A stretch of DNA of 64,000 nt from contig CP107926.1 in the NCBI GenBank assembly GCA_036015235.1, forward strand, positions 5,413,501 through 5,477,500, in the 5' to 3' direction. Made by a program: the position numbers and the translations under genes. Every line of letters starts with the position of its first letter. Position 1 is the first letter of the stretch. The notes under the pieces are model-generated. The model had not been told where the DNA came from and did not search any database. It saw only the letters and a program-made list of their open reading frames with translations. The stretch is from Streptomyces sp. NBC_00433. GTDB lineage: Bacteria; Actinomycetota; Actinomycetes; Streptomycetales; Streptomycetaceae. Below are positions 53,674-61,820 of this stretch, piece after piece.

Positions 53674-54900
53674 CGAGGACCTCCATGTCTTCGTTGAGGA
53701 TCGTGCTTCGGGCACGGGTCCGCGCCCACAGGCAGGCACGGCGGTGCCGGAAGCGGTGTCACACGGTGCCAATAGCGGTCGCACGGCGGCTTCCGCCGTC
53801 GGTGCGGGCCGGCTGGGTCCGCTGGGTCCGCTGCGGCCACGGCCACGGCCGCGTCGCCTTGCGCCGACTCGGCGGACGAAGCCGGACGAGGCGGGCGGCA
53901 CTGGGGGCAGGTTTCGCGTGGCGGTCCTCCGGGGTCGCCGCACGACCGCCACCTTCCCCCGCGGATGTGGCCCTCGGGTCAGCGGTACCGGGTCGGCAGG
54001 GCGCCTAGTCCCGGCTTCTTCGTCGGTCTGCGTCCGCTGGGCAGCGTGCCGTCGCACACGGCGGTGGGGCCGCCGGACCGTCCGTCGCCGCCCTTGCGGG
54101 CGGGTTGCGACGTCCCGTTGTCCGTCGGCCTCGCGGGCCGGCGCCCGCGGTGTGGCGAGCTCCCGGGCGAAAAAAATGAAGGATGCATCGTTCTGTTCCT
54201 CGAAACTGTGGGGGGACCAAGGTGACAGAGAGTGCGTGGCCAACCGAGGCTGACCGTCGGCTGGGAGGTACTGCGGTACGGGGTGTGGGGTACCCCTTCG
54301 GTGGACTCTGGCCGCGAATCACGACCCAGCGACATGGGATGAATGTATAGACGGAACCGGGGTGCAGTCCATACCGGTGGACACCGGCGTGGGCTCAGGA
54401 GACCGGCGCGGCCGACGCCGCACCCGACTGTGAGGCACACGGTCGTGTCGACGCCCACCCGCACCAACCTGCGCTGTCCAACCGCACCACAGCTCCGGCC
54501 GGGGCTTCCGTGATCCGGTCGCCGAGCGGCGACTACTACCGGGCAGGTGGGTTCGGCCCGACCCGTGACGCCGGCCTGTCCACGGTCGACGCCCACGGAA
54601 AGGTGTGATCACCTGCGGTCTGGAGTCCGGCCGCTGCCACTGGCACCACTGACCCGCTCACCAGGCGAACACGCCTTCACGATCACCCGGAGGCCGAAAA
54701 CAGTCCCGGCTTTCGGACAGCAGCCGCGTCGTCTCGCTTTCAGCAGCTCGGAGGACCGATCGTGCGTGAGCGATGCGTGAGGCTTGGCCGCCCCCTGATG
54801 CGGCGGCTCGGCCGCAGGGCGCCGTGGACCTCACGCCGTTCAGCCAGCCGTCCCCGCAGCTGATCCAGCGGTGGTTCCGGTGCCGTGGAAGCGGCGCAGG
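53674..54900. other. 1.2-kb gap without a supported gene
   Basis: Leader and promoter DNA of the xylanase lie at the left. Around 54170 the sequence turns A-rich (CGAAAAAAATGAAGG), where a promoter is likely. Several overlapping frames exist on both strands, but none has an RBS, a family match or Streptomyces codon bias. A GCGTGAGC repeat (54764-54782) lies near the right end. Confidence 0.6.
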
Positions 54901-56076
54901 TCAGCCGGACGCGGCGGACAGGATCACGTCCACGAGCCGGTCCGCCGCGTCCGGGCGTCCGTGTGCCCTGGCCCGTTCCGCCATCGCCGTCCGCCTCGCT
55001 GGGTCGGTCAGGAGCGGGTCTGCCGCGCCGCGCAAAGTGTCGGCCGTGACCTCGCCGAGCAGGGCGACGGCGGCGCCGGACTCCGCCAAGTGGCTCGCGT
55101 TGTGGGCCTGTTCATTTCCGGCCGAAGAAGCCAGCGGGATGAAGACCGCGGGCTTGCCCAGGGCGGTCAGCTCGGCGAGCGTACCGGCGCCGCTGCGGGA
55201 GATCACCACGTCGGCGAGCGCCAGGACGTCGGGCAGTTCAGGGCCGACGAATCCCGCCAGGTAGTACCGAGCCGCCAACTCAGGTTGCAGGGCGGCCGCT
55301 TGCCGACGCAGGCCGTCGACGTTGGCAGGCCCGCACTGATGGATCACGTTCGCGCGCTCCAGCAGCCACGGCAGCGCATCCCGGACAACGTCGTTGATCT
55401 GCTGCGAGCCCTGGGCGCCACCCGTGACGTACACGGTCGGAAGACGCCGATCGAAGCCGTCCAAGCCCAGGGCTTCCACTGCTTTGTCCGCGTGACCGGC
55501 CAGCACCTCGGGACGGATCGGATTCCCGGTGACCACCGCGATTCCGCGCACGGAATCCGGCAGGAGCGGTAGCGACGACTCCGATGAGACCGCGATACGC
55601 GTCGCCGAGCCGGCGAGCTTGCGGTTGGCGAGCCCCAGGCGCACGGTCTGCTCGTGCAACACCAGCGGACGGCGGCACATGCGGGCGGCCAGGCCCGCGG
55701 GGACGGCGACGTAACCGCCCGTGGCGAGAACGACGTCCGGCCGGAAGTCTGCGACGACCTTTCTGGCCTGCGCGACTCCGAGCGGTACCCGCGCCATGTC
55801 GCGTACGTTCGCCGGCGACACCATCTTCAGCGGATTGCTGGAACGGCGGATCTTGCCCGTGGCGACGGTGGTGAACGCGATGCCCTCGGCGGGAGCGACC
55901 CGCGCCTCCAAGCCGTCGTCGGTGCCGATCCACAGTACGTCGAGCGTTCCGCCGTCGGCGGCGAGTCGGGACTGCAGTGTCCGGATCGCGGTCAGGGCCG
56001 GATAGGTGTGGCCGCCGGTGCCTCCTCCCGTGACGATCAGCCGGAAGGTGCGGGGGAGAGGAGAAGCACTGTTCAC
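54901..56076 (-). CDS. MurG-like glycosyltransferase (paralogue)
   Basis: 391-aa GT28 enzyme of the MurG type: IVTGGGTGGHTYPALTAI, LHEQTVRLGLANRKLA, YVTGGAQGSQQIN, and the donor site SRSGAGTLAELTALGKPAVF followed by GNEQAHNA. MurG adds GlcNAc to lipid I at the inner membrane face. The gene is not in a division/wall cluster, so the strain should have another murG. HEQT replaces the usual HEQN. Start GTG 56076 has AGGGTG upstream. Could act on another lipid or in resistance. Confidence 0.88.
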   Translation of the reverse strand: MNSASPLPRTFRLIVTGGGTGGHTYPALTAIRTLQSRLAADGGTLDVLWIGTDDGLEARVAPAEGIAFTTVATGKIRRSSNPLKMVSPANVRDMARVPLGVAQARKVVADFRPDVVLATGGYVAVPAGLAARMCRRPLVLHEQTVRLGLANRKLAGSATRIAVSSESSLPLLPDSVRGIAVVTGNPIRPEVLAGHADKAVEALGLDGFDRRLPTVYVTGGAQGSQQINDVVRDALPWLLERANVIHQCGPANVDGLRRQAAALQPELAARYYLAGFVGPELPDVLALADVVISRSGAGTLAELTALGKPAVFIPLASSAGNEQAHNASHLAESGAAVALLGEVTADTLRGAADPLLTDPARRTAMAERARAHGRPDAADRLVDVILSAASG

Positions 56077-56195
56077 CTGGCGCACCCTAGCGGCTCTTCG
56101 GCGGCGGGACCGGCCGCGCATCCCGTGCAGCCCAGGCACCCGACGCTGCCGGCTGCGCCGCGGAACGCCGCAGCCGGGCCCGGCCCCACGCAGCC

Positions 56196-57482
56196 CTAAA
56201 CGGCAGGCTCCTGAACGGGATTCAAGGGCTCCGCGGGGTCCGGATCACCGGCCGGGGCGGCGGCCCGCAGCGCCGCTTCGACCTGGCGGTTGCTGGTCAT
56301 GGTCGCCGTGACGGCGGTCATGGTGAGGAGGAGGCCGGCGGCGGCGTAGAGCGGGGTGCGTATGTCGTACGTGGTGGCCAGCCAGCCGCCGAGGAAGGCG
56401 CCGAACGGGGCGGCGCACATGGCGAGCATGCGGGAGGTGGAGGCGACCCTGCCCATCAGGTCGACGGGGACGATCGCCTGTCGGAGGGAGGGGCCGAGCA
56501 CCATCGTGGCGCCCATGCCCGCCCCGCAGACGGCGAGCGCCAGGCCGGCCGCGTAGGGGTTCGGGGCGGCGGCGAGGCCCAGGATCGCGAGCCCCTCGAC
56601 GGCGGCCGTGCAGGTCAGCGCGGTGCCGGTGCCGAGTCGCCGGCCGAGGAAGGAGGCGATGCCCGCGCCGAGCAGGCCGCCGGTGGCCTCCGCCGTGAGG
56701 AGCAGGCCGAAGCCGGAGGTGCCGATGCCGAGACGGTCGTGCGCGAAGAGGGCGAGTACGGTCTCCACGGCGAGGAAGGCGATGTTCCCGACCGCCGGAC
56801 GCAGTGCGAGCCCGAGCAGCAGCCGGTCCCGGAAGACGTACGAGGCCCCGGCGCGCGCCTGCCGCAGCAGCGACTCGCGGGCCTGGGGTACGGGCCGGGG
56901 CGTGGCGGGCAGTGACCGTACGAGCAGTGCGGAGAGCGCGAACGACACCGCGTCGGCGAGCAGCGGGACCGCCCGCCCGAGCGCGAGCAGGGCACTTCCC
57001 GCAGGCGGTCCCGCGAAGCCGGACGCGGCGGTCTGGGCGCCGCGCAGACGGGAGTTGGCGCGCTCAAGGAGCGCGGGGTCGCGGCCCAGCAGATTCGGCA
57101 GATACGCGGTGGCGGCCGTGTCGAAGAAGAGTCCGCCGAGGCCGAGCAGGAAGGCGACGATCGCGAGCAGCGGGACGCTCAGCACGTCGAGCGCGGCGGC
57201 CGCCGCCGGTATCGCGAGCAGCACCGCACGCGCCCCGTCCATGACCCACATCGTGCGCCGACGGTCCCAGCGGTCCACCAGCGCACCGCCGAGCACTCCG
57301 AAGAGCAGCCACGGCACGGTCCCGGCAGCCGTGACGACGGCGAGTGCCATCGGATCCCGTGTCAGCGTCAACGCCAGCAGCGGCAGCGCGCCGTGCGTCA
57401 CCCCGTCACCGAGCGAGGACACCGTCTGCGCGGTCCACAGCCGTCCGAACCCGGTCGGCAACTTCCCTGTGTACGAGGTCAC
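56196..57482 (-). CDS. MFS transporter
   Basis: 428-aa 12-helix transporter like the multidrug MFS family: LWTAQTVSSLGDGVTHGALP, GALVDRWDRRRTMWVMDGAR (motif A), and VPVDLMGRVASTSRMLAM. GTG start in the stop of the regulator gene (GTGA), so the two are co-transcribed. The pair is typical of self-regulated export of a toxic compound. Substrate unknown. Confidence 0.92.
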   Translation of the reverse strand: MTSYTGKLPTGFGRLWTAQTVSSLGDGVTHGALPLLALTLTRDPMALAVVTAAGTVPWLLFGVLGGALVDRWDRRRTMWVMDGARAVLLAIPAAAAALDVLSVPLLAIVAFLLGLGGLFFDTAATAYLPNLLGRDPALLERANSRLRGAQTAASGFAGPPAGSALLALGRAVPLLADAVSFALSALLVRSLPATPRPVPQARESLLRQARAGASYVFRDRLLLGLALRPAVGNIAFLAVETVLALFAHDRLGIGTSGFGLLLTAEATGGLLGAGIASFLGRRLGTGTALTCTAAVEGLAILGLAAAPNPYAAGLALAVCGAGMGATMVLGPSLRQAIVPVDLMGRVASTSRMLAMCAAPFGAFLGGWLATTYDIRTPLYAAAGLLLTMTAVTATMTSNRQVEAALRAAAPAGDPDPAEPLNPVQEPAV

Positions 57483-58018
57483 TTGGCGTCTCCTTCGGCC
57501 TGCTCACGCGATGTCGGGTGGAAGAGTGCGAAGACGAGGGACGCGTCCGGCAGCGACGGGTCGGACAACTCCCGGTATTCGTCCGCGAGCGCCTCCAGCC
57601 GCGCCCCCAGCTCCGCGAACTGCTCCCCGGTGAGCCGCAGATGCGCCATCCGTACGTGCCGCTCGCCGTCCACCGGTGCCGCCTCAAGGTCCGCCACCGC
57701 GTGCCGCATCAGCACATCCGGCTCCCCCGCCCCCCGATCCGGCAGCGCGATGGCCTGCGCGGCCATGGCGTAGTAGCGCTCGGTGACCCCCCGGACCTTC
57801 CGCGTCCGCACGACCTTGACCAGGCCGACCCGCTCCAGCAGCCGCACGTGGTAGCTGGAGCTCCCCTTCGCGACGCCGACCCGCTCGGCGATCTGTGTGA
57901 TCGTCGCCGGCTCGAAGCGGAGCACGGCCATGATCCGGTGGCGCGTGAGATTGGAGACGGCGCGTAGCTGCTCGTCAGTGGTGACGTGGAAGGTCTCGGG
58001 GAGATCGTCGGTTGGCAT
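57479..58018 (-). CDS. ArsR-type (HTH_20) regulator
   Basis: 179-aa winged-helix regulator: LRAVSNLTRHRIMAVLRFEP, ITQIAERVGVAKGSSSYHVR, LLERVGLVKVVRTRKVRG, then a helical C-terminal half. ATG 58018 is chosen because promoter and operator lie directly upstream (58025-58054), giving a leaderless transcript; a longer frame to 58054 would start inside the promoter. Probably represses itself and the MFS gene. Confidence 0.9.
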   Translation of the reverse strand: MPTDDLPETFHVTTDEQLRAVSNLTRHRIMAVLRFEPATITQIAERVGVAKGSSSYHVRLLERVGLVKVVRTRKVRGVTERYYAMAAQAIALPDRGAGEPDVLMRHAVADLEAAPVDGERHVRMAHLRLTGEQFAELGARLEALADEYRELSDPSLPDASLVFALFHPTSREQAEGDAK

Positions 58019-58024
58019 GCCCAC

Positions 58025-58054
58025 AATGGTCAACACTTCTTGACCATTCGTCAA
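58025..58054 (-). promoter_or_regulatory. Operator and -35 of the regulator gene
   Basis: Perfect 9-bp arms AATGGTCAA (58025-58033) and TTGACCATT (58040-58048) with a 6-bp spacer, next to a minus-strand -35 TTGACG (58049-58054). The -10 lies inside the repeat. Confidence 0.8.
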
Positions 58055-58342
58055 GGGGGTTCTTCAGGTTCGCTGATCGGCTGTCCGGTTCCACTGGGCG
58101 CGGGCCGGCCTCGACCTGGCCGAGGGCTTACCTGGACGCGCTCGAACCCGACCGCGAGCACCTGCTGTTCGGTCCGCTCGTCAGCCACGTGGGGAGGCTG
58201 GTTCGCGTGCCGGGGTCGGCTGCTCCGCTGCCCTGCGCCTGCCATCGCCGGGAGCGTCCGCGGGCGCTCGATGTGGTCGTCGCGTCGCTATGGTTTGTAC
58301 CGGCGGGCCGGGAATGGGTTGATGAGGGGATGTTCGAGGCGC
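58055..58342. other. Gap without a supported gene
   Basis: An open plus-strand frame (to 58386) gives YLDALEPDREHLLFGPLVSH and more, but it has no RBS or known family and overlaps the next gene. It may be a gene remnant. Confidence 0.4.
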
Positions 58343-59569
58343 ATGCAAGCTTCGTCGCTGAGCAAGGGTGGGAATGCGGCTCTTGAGCCGCGAGCTGTCG
58401 CGTTACAGGTAGCGGCGAGGGGGACGCGGCTGGACGTCTCGGCGCTTCTGCTCGGTCCGCACGGCAAGGTCCGGAGCGATGACGATCTGGTCTTCTACAA
58501 TCACCGGTCGCAGAGCGGCGTGAGTCTCACGGGCGATGCCGTCACCGCTGATCTGCCGCGCATACCTGAGGACGTCGGCACGGTGGTGGTCGTTGCCAGC
58601 GTGGATCCGTCCCACCCGGGGGCGGTGTTCACCACCGCGCCGGTCCTTACCGTCGATCAGGAGAACGGCACCCGACTGACCTTCGCCCCGCCGGACTTCG
58701 CCGCGGGGGAGACCGTCGTCGTGCTCGCCGAGGTCTATCGGCGCGCGGGCGGCTGGAAGGTGCGGGCTGTGGGGCAGGGTTATGCCTCGGGATTGGCCGG
58801 TCTGGCGACCGACTACGGCGTCGTCGTGGACCCGGAGCCGTCGGGAGCCCTGCCGCAGCTGCCCAACCCCGGGACTCCCCCGGGCACTTCGAACGGTGGC
58901 CCGCCCCGCCTGTCCGAAGTCGAGGCGCAGGCCCCGGCTCTGCTGGCCGCCACACGCCAGGCGGGTCTGGTGCTGGCCCGCTCCGGAGCAGCCGCCCGGC
59001 GCGCGGCGGTGTATCTCATCCTCGACCACGACTGGGCCATGAAGGAGCTGTACGAGTCTTTCGCCGTACAGGCGTTCGCCGAGCGCGTCCTGGCCCTGGC
59101 GGTGAACCTCGACGACGACGGCACGGTGCCGGTGATCTTCTCCAGCGGGAACGAGCCTTTCATGGAGGAGATCCGACTCGACAACTACCGTGGCCGGATC
59201 GGGCAGTTGCACACGCAGGTCGACTGGGGTTGGGGCAACGTCGGTGCGGCCATGCGTGCCGCGGTCAACCATTACCAGGATTCCGGCGCCGGCGACCCCG
59301 CCTTCGTCATCGTCCAGGTCGGAGACGAGCCCTGGGACAAGTCGGAGTTCCGCGCCCTGCTCCAGAACACGGCCGGCCTGGGGGTGTTCTGGCTGTTCGT
59401 GGGCTTCGGGCGCGGAAAGCTCGCCTTCTTCAAGAACCTCCACGCCTCGACAGCCGCCAGCTTCACCAACGTCTCCTTCTACGAGGCCAGCAAGAATCCC
59501 GGGGCGGTTCCGGACGAGGTGTTCTACGCCGGTCTGGTGGACGCGTTCGGGACGTGGATGAGCCGGTAG
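58343..59569 (+). CDS. TerD/vWA (TerF-like) stress protein
   Basis: 408-aa protein. Residues about 1-180 are a TerD domain (SLSKGGNAALE, DVSALLLG, DDDLVFYNHRSQSGVSL, DLPRIPEDVGTVVVVASVD), a calcium-binding fold. A Pro linker is followed by a vWA-like domain (VYLILDHDWAMKELYESFAV, IFSSGNEPFMEEI, FVIVQVGDEPWD). TerF-type proteins belong to tellurite/stress systems. No other ter gene is adjacent. Start ATG 58343 has GAGG close upstream. Confidence 0.9.
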   Translation: MQASSLSKGGNAALEPRAVALQVAARGTRLDVSALLLGPHGKVRSDDDLVFYNHRSQSGVSLTGDAVTADLPRIPEDVGTVVVVASVDPSHPGAVFTTAPVLTVDQENGTRLTFAPPDFAAGETVVVLAEVYRRAGGWKVRAVGQGYASGLAGLATDYGVVVDPEPSGALPQLPNPGTPPGTSNGGPPRLSEVEAQAPALLAATRQAGLVLARSGAAARRAAVYLILDHDWAMKELYESFAVQAFAERVLALAVNLDDDGTVPVIFSSGNEPFMEEIRLDNYRGRIGQLHTQVDWGWGNVGAAMRAAVNHYQDSGAGDPAFVIVQVGDEPWDKSEFRALLQNTAGLGVFWLFVGFGRGKLAFFKNLHASTAASFTNVSFYEASKNPGAVPDEVFYAGLVDAFGTWMSR

Positions 59570-59653
59570 GGGCGAATGGAACCTCCCCCGTGCGAGCGAC
59601 TCACGGGGAGGGTGCCGTGGGGCGGGCCGGATGTGGGCGGCTGCCGGGCAGCG

Positions 59654-59690
59654 GAACGGGCCCGCGTGGTGAGGGGCGGCGGGCTCGTTC
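59654..59690. terminator. Bidirectional terminator
   Basis: GAACGGGCCCGC and GCGGGCTCGTTC form a 12-bp stem (one G-T pair) with a 13-nt loop between the convergent TerF-like and small secreted genes. Confidence 0.7.
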
Positions 59691-59714
59691 CTGGGTCTGC
59701 CGGGGTGGGTCAGG

Positions 59715-59954
59715 TCAGTGCATCCACAGCAGGTAGTAGCCGTTCGTGCCGTATTCGCAGATGTAGACCGGACCGTGCGCCGGGGCGTAGGCCTGCGCCT
59801 GGGTGACGCAGCTCGCGTAGGTGGGGAAGTAGCCCATGAACATGAAGCCGCTGCCCGGCGGCGGGGAGGCCTGGGCGGCTGCGGTGGAGACGCCCAGTCC
59901 GAGGATCACGGTGGCGGCGACGGCGGCCGCGCGGGCGAGGACCTTCTCGCGCAT
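59715..59954 (-). CDS. Small secreted two-cysteine protein
   Basis: 79 aa. Signal peptide MREKVLARAAAVAATVILGL ending near AQA; mature part of about 48 residues with FMFMGYFPTYASCVTQAQAY and VYICEYGTNGYYLLWMH. The two cysteines likely form a disulphide. GGAAAGGAG lies upstream. A DasR-like site at 60071 sits 117 nt upstream. Function unknown. Confidence 0.8.
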   Translation of the reverse strand: MREKVLARAAAVAATVILGLGVSTAAAQASPPPGSGFMFMGYFPTYASCVTQAQAYAPAHGPVYICEYGTNGYYLLWMH

Positions 59955-60070
59955 GTGGATCACAACTCCTTTCCGTGGCAGGCGGAAGCGCCTGCCGTGT
60001 GGCCAGGGGTGTGGTGCAGGGGGACGCGCGCGCAGCCCCAAGCTTGCCCGGGGCCGCCCGTTGCTTCAAT

Positions 60071-60083
60071 AGGTCCAGACCAA
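60071..60083. promoter_or_regulatory. DasR-like (dre) site
   Basis: AGGTCCAGACCAATT resembles the dre consensus (A/T-GGTC-TA-GACC) and the box before the chitinase gene at 63280. It lies between two divergent secreted-protein genes. The rest of the 59955-60271 gap shows no gene. Confidence 0.55.
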
Positions 60084-60271
60084 TTGGTGAGGGTGGGGTC
60101 AGTGGGGTGCTGAACAGATGTCCTCAAGGTCGAGGACGATGGCGCATCTGCGCCTGATCGCCCTCGCTCGCGCTCAACCACCGTCTCGACGGCTACCGTT
60201 CAGGTGAACGACGGTCTGACGCCACGTCATCGGGCCACGGCTGCGTGGCCCCTCCGACATCAGGGGGAAAC

Positions 60272-60658
60272 GTGAGGAAGAGGGTGGGGGCCGCGGTCAT
60301 CGCGGTGCTTTCGGCCGGGGGGCTGCTTCTGGGGAACGGGGCCGCGCAGGCCACCTCGTTGGACATCCCCTGGACCTACACGGCGGACCACGACCAGGGT
60401 GGGATGGCGAGGTTCGCGAGCCTGGGCGACGACCTCTGGGTCTGCGACAGAGTGTCGGGGGACAGCTACGGCGCCGGCGCGACGCTCTACGAGGCCTCAG
60501 GCGAGGTCCTTGAGACGGTCTACGACGGCGTCCCCGACGGTCTCTGCGTCTCGTCCAACAAGAACCTCGACGAACAGCTCGGGGTGTTTCTCGTCGTGTG
60601 CCTGTTCAGGGAGAAAGTCGCCTACGAGTGCCAGAGGTCGCACCCCGGCTGGTCCTGA
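60272..60658 (+). CDS. Small secreted protein
   Basis: 128-aa exported protein: signal peptide VRKRVGAAVIAVLSAGGLLL ending near AQA, mature part SLDIPWTYTADHDQGGMARF, WVCDRVSGDSYGAGATLYEA, GLCVSSNK, VVCLFREKVAYECQRSHPGW. Four cysteines suggest two disulphides. GGGGGAAAC precedes GTG 60272. No family recognised. Confidence 0.75.
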   Translation: MRKRVGAAVIAVLSAGGLLLGNGAAQATSLDIPWTYTADHDQGGMARFASLGDDLWVCDRVSGDSYGAGATLYEASGEVLETVYDGVPDGLCVSSNKNLDEQLGVFLVVCLFREKVAYECQRSHPGWS

Positions 60659-60659
60659 T

Positions 60660-60686
60660 CTCTCCCGCCCGCCGAGGGCGGGAGAG
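60660..60686 (+). terminator. Terminator of small secreted gene
   Basis: CTCTCCCGCCC and GGGCGGGAGAG, 11-bp perfect stem, 5-nt loop, directly after the stop. Confidence 0.85.
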
Positions 60687-60725
60687 CGAGCGGTCGGTCG
60701 GCCATGTGCCGTGCCTGGTAGCCGC

Positions 60726-60757
60726 GGTACGGCGTGAAGGACGCTTCACGCCGTACC
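60726..60757. terminator. Second strong hairpin
   Basis: GGTACGGCGTGAAG and CTTCACGCCGTACC, 14-bp perfect stem with GACG loop. It may be a backup terminator or an operator. No gene is seen in 60659-61162 apart from a tRNA-like stretch. Confidence 0.6.
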
Positions 60758-60977
60758 GGGTGGAAAAGAAGCGTCCCGGCCTGTCCCGGCGTCCGGCCGG
60801 TACGCCGAGATGCCGACACGCAGGTGGGCTGCCCGCCGCGTAGAACCCCGTATCGGCCCCGCGGCGGGTCGCCGCCGTAGGAACCGAGGGGATGCCGCCG
60901 CGGAGTGCCCGAGATCCAGGTCGGCGACGGAGACAATGTGCTGGGCCGCTGCACCACAGTCCGGCCGGAGCCGGGCC

Positions 60978-61049
60978 GCCGGGATTCGAACCCGGGTCTT
61001 CTTTTTTGCAGAAAGAAGTATCCGTTGCCTGCGCACCGGGCACCCCGGC
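60978..61049 (-). other. tRNA-like sequence
   Basis: On the minus strand a T-arm (CCGGG-TTCGAAT-CCCGG), an anticodon-like hairpin (CTTCTTT-CTGCAAA-AAAGAAG, loop reading GCA as in tRNA-Cys), and a GG-containing D-loop-like stretch occur in tRNA order. The anticodon stem is too long (7 bp) and acceptor pairing is poor, so it is more likely a decayed or unusual tRNA. Confidence 0.35.
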
Positions 61050-61162
61050 GGCGTGCCGCGAGCGTAGCGCACGCCGGGCACGGGCAGCCGTGAATAAGGC
61101 AGGGGCGAGCAAAGGGCCAAAGGGCCCCGCCCCGGGGGCAAAGGCCCCCGGTCCCCGGGGCC

Positions 61163-61636
61163 TCAGCCCTCCGGCGGGCTCGGCGGGGCTTCGGGGACGG
61201 ACTCCCGCAGCACCGCGAGCAGTTCGAGCAGCAGCGCCCGCTGCGAAGCGCTGAGGCTGCGGGTCGCGGTGGCCAGCGCGGTGCGGTCGATCTCCTCGGC
61301 CTTGGTGTGGGTCGTGCGGCCGAGGTCGGTGAGGGCGAGGAGGTAGGCGCGGCGGTCCGTGGGGTGGCGGACCCGCTCGACCAGGCCCTCGCGCTCCAGG
61401 GCGTCCACGAGGGAGGTGACCGTGCGGGGGGCGACGTTCAGCGCCTCGCCGAGGTCCCGCATGCGCAGCGGTTCGCCCTGGGCGGTGGCGAGCGCCCTGA
61501 GCAGGCGCAGGCGCGGTACGGACAGGCCCTGGCCGCGCAGTTGGGCGTCGACGTACGTGCGCAGGCGCACCGTCGTCCTGAAGAGGTCGTCGACCAGTAC
61601 GTCGCTGCTCCGGGTCTGCACCACTGGGTCCCGCCA
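61163..61636 (-). CDS. MarR-family regulator
   Basis: About 157 aa: LVDDLFRTTVRLRTYVDAQL, LSVPRLRLLRALATAQGEPL, MRDLGEALNVAPRTVTSLVD (recognition helix), LERVRHPTDRRAYLLALTDL (wing). Start uncertain: GTG 61636 has AAGGAG unusually close, GTG 61624 is an alternative. Divergent from an MFS gene with an operator between them. Confidence 0.88.
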   Translation of the reverse strand, partial: WRDPVVQTRSSDVLVDDLFRTTVRLRTYVDAQLRGQGLSVPRLRLLRALATAQGEPLRMRDLGEALNVAPRTVTSLVDALEREGLVERVRHPTDRRAYLLALTDLGRTTHTKAEEIDRTALATATRSLSASQRALLLELLAVLRESVPEAPPSPPEG

Positions 61637-61692
61637 CACTCCTTCTGCGCTCGGCAATTCCGTGCGCGACGTCTTTCCATCTTTATGCGCCG

Positions 61693-61712
61693 ACTCATAG
61701 TGAGTAGACTCA
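61693..61712. promoter_or_regulatory. MarR operator candidate
   Basis: ACTCA-TAG-TGAGT-AG-ACTCA: three alternating half-sites form two overlapping palindromes between the divergent marR and MFS genes. Confidence 0.65.
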
Positions 61713-61820
61713 GCATATCCTCCCGCCCTGTGGGCGCGGAGGACGGTCGCCGTTGCCCGCGACGCACGCACTACCCGCCGCAGACCGCCCCGGGCGCCCG
61801 CCCCCGGGGGGAGGAGGACC

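Noticed and set aside
53674..54243. 190-residue N-terminal extension of the xylanase
   Set aside because: A standard signal peptide and strong RBS begin at 53673; the extension lacks any export or domain sense.
53979..54596. 205-aa minus-strand frame upstream of the xylanase
   Set aside because: No RBS, Arg/Pro-rich low-complexity composition, overlaps an A-rich promoter-like stretch.
58012..58386. 124-aa plus-strand frame before the TerD/vWA gene
   Set aside because: Starts inside the divergent operator, no RBS and overlaps the TerD start; kept only as a possible remnant.
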